Below are positions 49,388 to 59,795 of a DNA stretch of 64,000 bases, one piece after another. The stretch comes from Sphagnum compactum (Eukaryota > Bryophyta > Sphagnopsida > Sphagnales): the NCBI GenBank assembly GCA_965153455.1, contig OZ234493.1:28138213-28202212 (forward strand), read 5' to 3'. Both the position numbers and the translations under genes were made by a program. The notes under the pieces were generated by a model, which was not told the DNA's origin, made no database searches, and was given only the letters and a program-made list of their open reading frames with translations. Within the stretch, counting starts at the first letter, position 1. Each line of letters opens with the position of its first letter.

Positions 49388-50352
49388 TTTTCCTCCCTTT
49401 TCGTGTGCAGACAGCGATAAATTAGACTTCAGCGACTAAGATTGGAGAGGGCGTCGCTTAAGACAACGTCGCATCCTATCAAACAGCGCTGAGGAGAACA
49501 AAGCGTCAAACCCTAGCCCTAAGGTACGTCCTCGTGTTTCTTCGACAGCCGAGGTCGACGAAGTCGATACAGGAAGGGACCGACTCAACGACGCTCGCAT
49601 TTCCTCTAGTTGCTGTTCACCGTTGCTTGGCAGCTCATCGGACAAAGTCGTGGACAGCAAGACAAGAAAAATCGTGGTGAGAGGACAAATCGGTGGAGGA
49701 GACGAGGAGACACAGCACTTGCCACTCAACGAAGAGGCCTTGAATGCCCTGTGAGGAAGAGAAGGAAGAAGAAAAAATGGCAAAGGTGGACAGAATCACA
49801 AGGATTCTGTCCACCTTTTCCTTAAGAATGAGTTCGTTGCTTTCTTTCCGTGTATATATGTCCAGTAGCTTCTTGTCAGTTAATTTGTTGAGGGTTGGGA
49901 TACAGAGCTTGTTAGTTGGGACAGAGGCACACTATCCGCACCTTGTGCAGCTTTCACTTGTTGGTTGAGCTGCAAGATTGCAGAATTGTGACCACAGAAT
50001 TTTATGACCTTCAATTCATGGTCAAGTGTATGAGTGTGAGCCGTCTCACCTATCCTCACAAGATTGACAGTAGAACTGTCTTCATTCTTCTCCAGATGCT
50101 TGGATGAGCTGAATGTGGCAACCACTGCATGTAGTGCCTGGGTTTGTGAAGATCGTGTAGCAGCGCTGTTTTACCATCAGTGGAAGACTTGACTTGAGGA
50201 AATTTGATTGGTAATCTAGATATATTCTTACATCACACAATCAGAATTGAATTCGCAGGACAAGAAAAATGTCAAGTTCCTCTTGAAAAATCTTCAAGTC
50301 AGTCTGAGAATTATTTCCGCATTACAGTGGTACCATGTAAAGGGCAAAAGGC
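49388..50352. other. Upstream region of the aldo/keto reductase, spacer to the next gene
   Basis: GC content rises at 49390-49760, as expected for the reductase promoter and 5' UTR. ORFs on both strands here (for example -, 49436-49783) are not family-like. The segment also holds a perfect hairpin, listed separately, and the 3' UTR of the nephrocystin-1-like gene. Confidence 0.55.
49782..49818. repeat. Perfect 16-bp inverted repeat (hairpin) with 5-nt loop
   Basis: AAAGGTGGACAGAATC (49782-49797) is followed by ACAAG and then its exact reverse complement (49803-49818). It lies about 400 bp upstream of the reductase start. No T-run follows, and no function is assigned. Confidence 0.9.
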
Positions 50353-53300
50353 CTAAATCAGGAGTGTGCCAACCATATCCTGTGGATCAAGCTCATTTGA
50401 GCATTCCAAAGAATCAAAAGCTGCTCCTTTAGGTACTTCCAATATAAATTGATTCATCATATTTTTCTTCGCTCTCTGTGCCAGACAAGAATGATTCATC
50501 ATGCCTGTGATCATGGCTTCACATTCACAAAACAATGACCAAGAAAAAAGTCATCTGACAATATGCGGAAACAGCTATGGAAATGAACATTTTGATAAAA
50601 CTCTGAAGGGGTTGCTCAAGTGAGGAGAAATTTAACTGCTCTCATACACTTTGAAATGCTTTGAGAGGTCAGAAAAATGGTAACATTTCCTCACCATGTT
50701 GTCAAGTTAAAAAATTCATATACTGTAGATGCAAACAGTTTTTGCTTTAATCATGCAATACTACTGCTGGAGGGCAACAGGATTTCAAACAAGTTACACA
50801 GTTCCAATAAACTATACCTATCTGTAATTCAATCACAAGATTAAAATGAAAAAGGAGTTGGTGTGGAACCTCAAGAAGTTTGTCACTTGACCAAGCAAGT
50901 GATGGAACATTGTAAGAACGAAGCACAGGCCAAATCATAAGCAATGAATTGTTGAATGCTCTGATATATTTTTTGAAGTTCCTCTCCTTCATGCACTGCA
51001 CTCCTCATTTCCACTGACCAACCAAATCAAACTTCTGGTGCTCGGCATCAATGACAAGAGCATGCAACAGTGGCCTCAAGCTCTTGTGGGCAGCCACAGA
51101 AATTGCCTGGGTTTGCACCTTGTTTCAGGTGTTCCACATCACAGTGAACAAGAACACAGTCTCTGAGTTCTGATGGCTTAGGTTGAGATTACTAACTTTA
51201 TCATATGCAAAACTTCACACATTCAGGCACACACAAGACTCTGGTTTTAAAATGAGGCCTACCCTGATATCAGGGGGCCACTCTAACTTCTTTGCAAGCC
51301 ATCTTTCTTTGAATGCCCCCTGTACATGTCTGCTTCGGTCATTCAGCATCCATGGATATAATTTTAGCAGCGGTGAAAATAATGCACCTTCAAATAACAA
51401 GCTTTTCTCATTTTGAAGTGTTTCTAACAGGGTCCTCTGATATAGAACTAGAAATGGGACTTCCTCATTGGACATGAGTATTATTCTTGGAAGCAGCCTG
51501 CAGTTTGTGAGAATATGTGAGACAGATTTTATCCTCCATCTGCAGTAAGATTGTGGTCTCATTGTTCAATCGATGAAGCAGGTCATTTCTGCAAGTCTCT
51601 GAAGGAGCTGAAGACTCTGGATTCTAGATTCAAATTTGAGTTGACATTTAGACTCTGGCCCAGAAGATAAGAGGATGGTGAAGAGATGTAAGCTAAAAAT
51701 GGGGGCATTTTTTTCTTGTGCAAAAGTATATAAGCTTCATGGCATGAGACTCTATGGCTGAGGGTCAAGGTCTATGAGGCCCCAAAAGCTTCTCTGTTTG
51801 CAAAATTTCACATGCTGCATTTCCTTTTTCAGTTCCGTTCATTGGAAAATGTGGAACATTCTTCATAGCCATATATAACCAGTTTTAAGAGGACTTCCAG
51901 AGCAAGTCTCACTAACCTGGAATACCTTCTCTGAAATTCTGGAAGGTTATAAAAGTGAAGCTGTAACAAACATGCATCCTGTCCTTTTGGCTTTGCTGAC
52001 CCTTGAGAAACCCCTGCAATTACCACTTCTTAAGGTCAATGCTAGAATCTTGAAACTTCATCTTTTATTCAAAAATGATGCTATTAGCTTGCAACCAAAG
52101 AAAACTCTGTTTTTTCCCTGGAGCTGGAGAACATGAATATTCTGTTGCATCAAGGTAGAGAGATCGGAGTAGCAAGGTCAAACTATCAGAACAAGAAGGA
52201 CGCAGTCTCTGGGTTCAAGGATCTGGGTTGGGGCTCAGGGTTGAAGGTCAGATTTTATGGTTTGACTTTCAGATTTCACTTTATGGTCTACAAATACAGA
52301 ATTTCAGTTTGAGAAAATTAGCGAAAGAGAAGGGTCAACCTGGGACCATATGCAAGTCTGCAAGTTCTAGGGGACCTCCAATATAGCCAACATAGAGGGG
52401 CAAGTCAATGCTTCTTTGCTCCAGAAGCTCCTCCAATTCTTGTGCTGTATTAGGAAGGTCAAGCATTGCCCATGCACATGTAATCTCCCTCACCTCATTC
52501 CACTCATAAGAAGAGGCCACAGATCCACTCTCTGCCATGTTTAAATAGCAAGAATGAAGTTATATGGCTTTTTGGTCATGTCGTTGATCAATACATCAGT
52601 AACTTTCTGTGCCCATAAATTGAATTCATTTTCCCATGCAGTTATGACACTCTAATGGGTATGAACCTACAAAGGGTAAAAGAAACCCCGAATTTTGAAT
52701 ATTGGTCTTTGATAGGATATAAGTCTTGAATCCAAATCTGATCAAGTCTAAACGTTCTATACTCGCTTCTCTAATGTTCATCTCTGTTGAGTTGGGTCTG
52801 GAGTCTTTGAGTTTTCCTTCTGCTTTCTTTGCTATCGAGTGAGAGTTCAAGAGAACAAAATTTCCTACCAGAAAAAGTGTCAAATGCAGTGTTGACTTCA
52901 AAATAAAGGCAGAGTCCAATCTGGTTATACTGTAATAAGCATCGACTTCCTCCCTGGAGAAGACAAACCACCATGCATTAGTATTTCCTCGAATACTATA
53001 TATCTTGCTAATCCACTAGTGGCAAAATCAAGGACATTTTCAGTTGTGTGCAAAGTAGCCCACTAAAACCAGTGATCACAAAGTAACAGTACCCAAGAAC
53101 ATGTGTATGAAAGTCTTAAGGCCAGATTTAGTTTTGATATGACCACATTAGGTTGGTCGGCTTTAGACACATAAACAAACAATGGGAGAGGTCCTACGTA
53201 CAAGTGAGGTCAGTTCAGATAGGTGATAATGAGGAGAACATCTTCTTGAAGCTACAAAACCATAGTTCAGTGCCCAGTGAGGAAACCTTGTGAACAAACA

Positions 53301-54554
53301 CCCAGGGGTCTTCCTCATTGATGGCCTTGGCTCCCAAAAATGCATGTGCATTGCCCACAAAGTTCAGTCCATCAAATAAACACACACAGACAATTCTACT
53401 GAATGGAGAACACTTCTTCAACCCTGCAATAACATTCATACATAATTGTTGTTGTAAGTTTTTGCACATCTTGTTCCTTCACATCTTAAAAATGGGTTGA
53501 AGATGACTCTAAAAACAACTGGGTATGTGGACATACCAGTAACAGGAACATTCCAGACAGCAGTAACAGCAACATCAAAACTCATGACCAACTCCTGCAA
53601 GTGAATGTATGCCACCTTAGAATACTATCCTGTTGGTTAATGAGTGGATTAACTTGTAATCTCAAAATTATTGCAATGTATCTCTGACTTTTATTTCCAA
53701 AAACTGGCCCACCCAAAGCTGAAACACTAAATTGCACAAACACCATCCCTTGTCCTCTTCATGTGGTCTTGTCTCCTTTACTCCACTAAAGCCCTTAGGA
53801 AGGACTTTTCCCTTAATATTCCTTCCTAACACCCACTTTCACAAGTTCCAGACAGTAGTTTTAGGATTAATGTGAAAAAGGTAAAGGATTCAGAGGGTGG
53901 AATAAGAGTGAAGTTGACCTGTAGAGGTGCATTTTGAGAATCACCAGGTTTTGAGTTGGACACTAAATCCTTGAAGCCTGGATCATTGAGTGTGGGGTCT
54001 GGTTGTAGAGATGAAGATAGTAGTAGGTCCCCTACTTCCCAAATGCCCCTAATCATACTATGAATGGTTCACTATGTATGACACATCAAGAATTGTTCAA
54101 ATAGACCATGACGAGTCACAGACACATTTAGTGTAAATTGCAGCATAAACAGGAAATGAGAACTTCATAATGACCATAATCTTTATGACCTAATAATTTG
54201 GGTATAATTTCAAACATGCTGTTTCTGCCACTAGTGTTAAACATTAACAAAGTGCAGATTAGCAAACAGAATAGAAGGACGTATGTTTCCTGTAACCTAA
54301 GGACACAGAAAAAACTGAACATCTAATATTGGCTTTAATGAGAAGTTAACATGATCAATGCTCCGTAACCTAAAAAAACTAAAAATGATATCACCCACAA
54401 AGGAATATATGATTTGTGAGATAGACCTTTCACAATAAGGAGCTCCAGCACAGAGGGCCGGCAGGTGGGTGACATGCCACCCAGGCTGTGAAAGAACCTC
54501 ATTGCTGCTGTCTCACAGTTGATTTCCACACACGTTTGAGATTGTGGTCTCTTC
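50353..54554 (-). CDS. Nephrocystin-1 (NPHP1)-like protein, C-terminal domain; 5' end not resolved
   Basis: NPHP1 is a ciliary transition-zone and cell-junction scaffold that works with NPHP4. Exons, in transcript order: 54554-54427, 54031-53919, 53594-53537, 53423-53287, 52953-52869, 52531-52340, 52013-51917, 51497-51263, 50995-50870, 50475-50353. All join in phase to 430 residues. Compared from memory with human NPHP1, matching blocks in the same order are: METxxxxLGxxxxxCRPS-type text (MRFFHSLGGMSPTCRPSVLE), SSLQPDPTLNDPGFKDL, VTAVWNVPVTG, VCVCLFDGLNFVGNAH, YNQIGLCLYFEV, ITCAWAMLDLP, MSNEEVPFLVLYQRTLLETL, IWPVLRSYNVPSLAW and GAAFDSLECS near the end. The N-terminal coiled coil and SH3 domain of animal NPHP1 were not found upstream. 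An ATG at 54634 is in frame with exon 1 through its acceptor and may be a start. The acceptor at 50996 is purine-rich and weak. Confidence 0.7.
51005..51106 (-). other. Cryptic or alternative last exon within the NPHP1-like gene
   Basis: Between exons at 51497-51263 and 50995-50870, an acceptor (CCCAG|GCA) opens a 33-codon frame in the correct phase that ends in TGA at 51005-51007. It reads AISVAAHKSLRPLLHALVID, then AEHQKFDLV. It is strongly coding-like. If used, it gives a shorter C-terminus. It runs in the same frame into the next exon, with only the TGA and three codons between them. It could be an alternative terminal exon, or part of one exon broken by a stop. Confidence 0.45.
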
Positions 54555-54634
54555 CTATGCAAGCCTGTACACATAATTGTCAATAGTTTATCAACCCACA
54601 GACACAGAAACTTAAACACATCCAGATACAACAT

Positions 54635-57600
54635 TCCATGAACTAAAAGCCTGCCAACTAAACAGATTGTCCTTTAAGGTTTAGTAAAAAATATTATGGA
54701 ATTATAACTGTCATTGTTCTATCACTTCTCTTACTTTCTAATTGAAGTCTCTCCAGCAATAATTTGATGTGTCAGGAACCAAAACAACTGAGGCTTGAGA
54801 AACAAATTACTTGAATGTTTGGACATCCTTGAGCTTCCACAACAAGATCCAATGTGCAAAAAGTCTAACAGCCTTGGTGAATTCTACTTTCTTGCTCACC
54901 CCATTCAACCTTTCACTTGGTGTCAATTGGCTTTGACTTGGCCAGTTGTCTTTACTAAAACTCTGGCACTGTGTTCTTGGCTTTTGCCAGATGTTGCTCA
55001 AATTTCAGAGTAGCATTGGGTCCTGGTCTGCCTGTTGAATTTCTTCCATTTTCATGCTGAAAACATCCTGTTGGGATGTTGTCATCGCCCACCAGAGAAG
55101 GTGTCGCTGTTTCCCTCTTGCTTTTAGAACTACCAATTTCAAAGGCCTACCTGTACATGAAAAGCATCCTCATCTGGTTATGTCAAATTGGTTATTGACA
55201 TGGCACAAGCTTCAACTGTGTATATCTTGTGTAATTCTGATCATGGGTTGAGGATTTTTCACAAGGAGTGGCACTTGGCTGCTCTTTCTCCATGATCATT
55301 TCTTGTTCCCCCTTTACTCCTGTTACCTCATTACGAATGAGGTAAAATTTCCTGGTTGCCTCACTTGAACATCCTTATGATCAGAATATTTGCCAGGAGA
55401 TAAGGTACACTGAGCAATCGGTTGACATGATTTGTAACAAAGATTGGAATGTACATTGCAGCCATCATTCATTGAAAGAGATTTAGGTTTTTGGGCTATG
55501 CAGAAACATCATCTGTCTGACTGAACAACATGTGGAAGTGATATTTGATACTAGATAATCTTCTATTACCAGTTGTTTGACAGTGTTCTTCATTGGCAGA
55601 CCTGAAAAATCTGGAGTGAACAATATTCTCTTTACAACATCTAATATTTTTCCCATTTTTCCATCTTCTCATTGTTCTAAACAACCATCAACACGACAGA
55701 CCCTAAAAGTTAGGGTGATACCATACCAGAGAATTGAAAAACAAATGGACTCAGTATCCATGCTACAGAAACCTCCACAATCAGGCAGACATATTTTTCT
55801 TCAGACTCCCCAATACAGAGACCTGAAATGGAATACTTTAAGCCACATAATTTCTGCTCTTTCCCACAAATCAGTCAGAGAAACATAAAGTAGTGATGGC
55901 CACAACCTTCAATTTTCCAACATGACAATTTTTTTCAAAATCAAAATATGGTTATGGTGCAATGTAAGAACAGAGTGTAAAGACCAAATTTTTGAAGTAA
56001 AAGACTTTGAAAAACACATTGATTGACATCTTCTTGGCAAAATGGATCCCAGACCTGTGATAGCAAATCATTTAATCAAACCAACGATTTTTGAACATCC
56101 AACCAAGAGCTTAAAGATGCATGCAATGAGGTAAAAAGCCAGGTTGAGTTTTTAAGAAAGAAGGTGGAAAACTGGACAGAAAAAGAAACCTGTCAACCTG
56201 AAGATCTGACACACTCTGGCAAAACTGGCCCACCTGGGATAAAAGAAAACCTGCAGAAAGCCACCAGAAGACAGAAGGCTTGAACAAAAGATCACCTAAG
56301 GACAATTCCAAGGGCAACCCCCAACAAAAGACCCAAGGAATGGTGCTGAGAAGAAGGCCTTAGTCTTCTTCTGCTGCACAACATTGGACATGGGTCCCTA
56401 GGAGGAATTAAAATCCTGTGTTTTGCAGCGTCTTCTGTTCTTGCAACACTCTATCTAGAGAGAGTTCTTGCCTTCCTCTCCACTGATTTCTGACCTCTGC
56501 TAAACCATCTGCTAATCTTCCTTGGAGGTGGCATAAGTATTCATTCCAGGTTTTCTATGCTGAAGCCGAATTTGATTTCCAGTAAACCATGTGTGGGGAT
56601 AGTAAAAAATCTGTCATGACTTCAAATGAGGAGGTTGGAACCATGCTCTGCTGAGAGGCCTACCCCTGAGACAGTTCTGCTGGCTGTTGATTGCTCCATG
56701 ATGTACATTGCTGCAAATAACTAGTGTTCCCTACAGCCAGCCCAGGGCTTTGTCCTTTCTTTTGGTAATTGGTCATTGGAGCAGGTTCTAACAATATTTA
56801 CAGAGACAGATTGGATTATGGCTTCCCTTCCTCTTGTTGCTCTTTCTGCCGCCCCCCCATCGTTCCCAATGACCGTGTATCTATGCATTGCTTCCCATCC
56901 CAAATATCAGCTTATCAGCTGGGAGTCTGTAAATGCCAAGTCCTTCCTATGTTGCCCACTTCTATTTTTTGCCTCTCTTGAATAGTCACAGGTCCTGATA
57001 GTGTTATAAATGTGAAAACACAGAACTTCTGCTTGGTTGTAGGCTTTTCAAATGGAATACTTCAACTTGGAATCTGCACCAAGCTGCCCAAATTGATGCT
57101 GATACCACTGATTCAATTGCTATATTGTCGGCACCATGAATGATCCATCTCTTTTGTTGCCTTCATTGTGTTGCTGAATGCAGGTATGAGTTTTTTATGT
57201 CTCATGATCAAGTACTTCCCCCATCTGTTGTGAGGTTAAAAGTCATGAGGGAAAATTTGGCTAGGAGAGTTCTTACTTGGAGGTTGATGTTGATGTTCCT
57301 GGTCCTCCTTCAGTTTTTGATTTGGTGACTATCTCACATGCTGAACTGGGTCCCTTGCCTCTTGTGTACTTGATTGGAACCACCACAAGAAGTTTCTTAC
57401 CAGGTTCTTTACTTGTTTCAGGATATTACTTCATGGTCCCCACACTGGTGCCACATATAACCAGCAGGAAGCTAGTTGTTGAGGTTTGCTACTAATGCTC
57501 TGCAAGTTAAAGAGAGTTTCTTGAAGCTTTGGTGTTTCAGTTTTCTATCTAGGATTGACATTGTATCCAAAGGGATACCCTGATGGAGTTGTGACTTCTC

Positions 57601-58653
57601 CTTCTTTGAGCCAATCAAGGCCCAAAGTGTCACCCCAAGATGGATTGCTGCCCCGATCTAAGGTACTGTTCCAAGGATATCACATCCATTGTCTCCGAAC
57701 CAGTTTCCAATCCAGAAGCAATGCAGAAAGTGTTCAGTGCCTGAATTCCTTCATCCATATTTCTTTGGCATGCTTGCAGGATCATGCACATGTTATCAAT
57801 TCTAAGTTTTTGGAGCGTATCATTTCTAAGCTTACTTAAGAAAATCTGAAAACATTGAATTCAAGTGCGAAGTTTTTGGATCGCTTCTAAGTTTTTTGAG
57901 GCTTATATTAGATCTAAAAACATGGCAGATGGGTGATCTCATTGGGCTAAGTCTGCCAGGTGCTCAGACTTGCCTAGTCACTGCTTGTCTGGCAGAATCA
58001 GCCAGGAGGCCATTCTCTCAGTACATAAAGGTCAATGTACCTCCAATTTGACAGGTTTTCAGGTACTCTTAAATAGCAGATGGTGAGATTCAGGTTCAGA
58101 TTCAACACAGAATTGTTATCTCTTTAAATTTTCATCGTCAGGAAGATGTAGAGATAATTAATGCAAACAGAGACAATCATGTAAAAACCAAGCAAACATT
58201 GCAAAGCAACTGCTTCCAATCGGACAATCTGAATCTCCAAAAAAAACTGCAAACCAAAGGCAGTGAAGTTTGAAGCTTGATCTGTGAAAAAGGATTATGC
58301 CAAACATACTGTCTTTCAACAAAATAAAGCTGAAGATTAAGCTGTGAAGAAATATTCTACAGGTCTTTGTGTGATTCCATCCCATCTGTTACCATGAGGA
58401 CACCATCTGAGAAGAGAGTGTGTCCACCCAGATAGAATGTGTATGAAAGCACACATTTAAAGAACCTTCAGACTAAGGCCATAGTTTCATCCCTTTGCTG
58501 GCACACTTAAGTGTGTCTTCAGAGATAAAAGGCTTGTCGTCCAGTTCAGGGACCTCCTGTCTGGTGCAAGTTTTACTCCTGCTAATCCAGATTATAAGAC
58601 CGAAGGCAGGCTGTGCTGCACCATGGCCGCCATTGGAATCTGTCGTAGAGATC
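54635..58653. other. Region between NPHP1-like and SPIRAL1-like genes; missing 5' exons may lie here
   Basis: Any upstream exons of the NPHP1-like gene and the 3' UTR of the SPIRAL1-like gene must lie here. I scanned the minus strand for an SH3 signature and saw none. Plus-strand coding-like fragments at about 57183-57660 are listed separately. The rest shows no exon chain. Confidence 0.45.
57183..57660 (+). pseudogene. Coding-like fragments of unknown origin, plus strand
   Basis: After a good acceptor (AATGCAG|G, 57182) comes YEFFMSHDQVLPPSVVRLKV up to a donor-like AG|GTTGAT. In another frame follow EVDVDVPGPPSVFDLVTISH and GYYFMVPTLVPHITSRKLVV. A block starting LTLYPKGYPDGVV sits at 57555-57660, between acceptor- and donor-like sites. 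I do not recognise the family. The frame changes suggest a decayed gene or transposon piece. Confidence 0.3.
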
Positions 58654-59795
58654 TCAGTTTCCACCACCAAAAAGATAGCCCAAGGATGAACCTCCACCAG
58701 GAGCAGCGTGCACCTTAGTTGATGGACGATCCTGCGGCAAGGAAACACAAAAATTGCAATAGGCGCATTTAGAACCATGCACAGAGGACCAATCTCGGCG
58801 TTCAAACCAGGCACAGCTAGTGTCTACCCGCGCAGTTTCACTACACGAAATGTATATCCTGCAGGCCGTTCATCTATCAAATGTGTGATATTCTGGTCTG
58901 CACTTAGTAATATCAGTCTCATGCCACTGAGGAAATCTCTTGAGGAAGACGTTCTCGATCGACATCAGGACCTAGAATGCAAGTGTTTTCAGAGTTGCAA
59001 ACAACCTGACAGCGCTGAGAATTACGAAAAGTAGAGTTTGTTACTAGTGAGATCCACTGAACGCGAGAACTGCCTCGCATCCTGGCATAGCCTGCACCTA
59101 TTGGTCTCCGGCACGTAAACTTCGAAACTTAGGCATTGCACAGAGGTTTCTTCAGAATCGATCACGATAGAATTCCTAAACTCTGCGAACAACCCTTTCT
59201 GGACGTGGATTATAAGAACTATGTGCGTACATCTGAGGTGCTCCACCATTAGGCGCTTGTAAGTGCAAGCTTTCAAGGAGAATATCCTCCAAAAGATGGA
59301 TACATACTTCACGATTCAACGTAATTTGAAACTCCATAATCTCCAAGAGGTGGATATGCATCCGCACACATGACGATGGACGACAACAGAAAATTTGCAA
59401 AGTTTTGTTAAAAGTGTAAAGAAGATCCCCGTATTGTTCCCAGAGGAGTTGGTCGAGACACTGCTGACCGTGATGAAATTGCCGGTGTTTTGGCCATCTG
59501 CGCGATGGTAGTTGTTGAAGTTCCGTCCTAACTTGTGTGTCAAAGCAGCTGCGTTCTCCTCAGCCTTCCCATTCTGACGCGACACAGAAGCCGCTGTCAC
59601 GACTGCCGGCCCCGCTTTCTCCGCATGCGCATTCTTCACCAACCCGGCAGGTGACTGCAATTCCGGCTGCAACGGCCGTGGAGCCGCCACCGCGGATCTG
59701 TTGCCGCTCGCTTTGGGCCACGGCGGATTCTCGGATCCGAACAGATATCCCAACTGGCTCTCCCCTCCTCCGCTGCTTCTCACTCCTCTCCCCAT
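58654..59795 (-). CDS. SP1L: SPIRAL1-like microtubule-associated protein, 2 exons
   Basis: SPIRAL1 proteins are small, plant-specific proteins that bind cortical microtubules and guide directional cell expansion. Exons, in transcript order: 59795-59469 and 58731-58654, joined in phase 0 to 134 aa, a usual family size. The conserved ends are both present. The N-terminus reads MGRGVRSSGGGESQLGYLFG. The C-terminal block reads NNYHRADGQNTGNFIT | DRPSTKVHAAPGGGSSLGYL, then FGGGN and a stop. The intron splits the protein just before DRPSTKV. The middle is Ala/Pro-rich and low in complexity, as in the family. The first exon is GC-rich, which suits a promoter-proximal exon. Confidence 0.96.

Noticed and set aside
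50996-51018. 23-nt intron removing the TGA in the NPHP1-like gene
   Set aside because: It is too short for a plant intron and would shift the reading frame.
54335-54634. Single-exon 99-aa protein starting MLYLDVFKF
   Set aside because: Its second half is the NPHP1-like exon, and its end runs past a clear donor at 54427. Only the ATG is kept, as a possible start.
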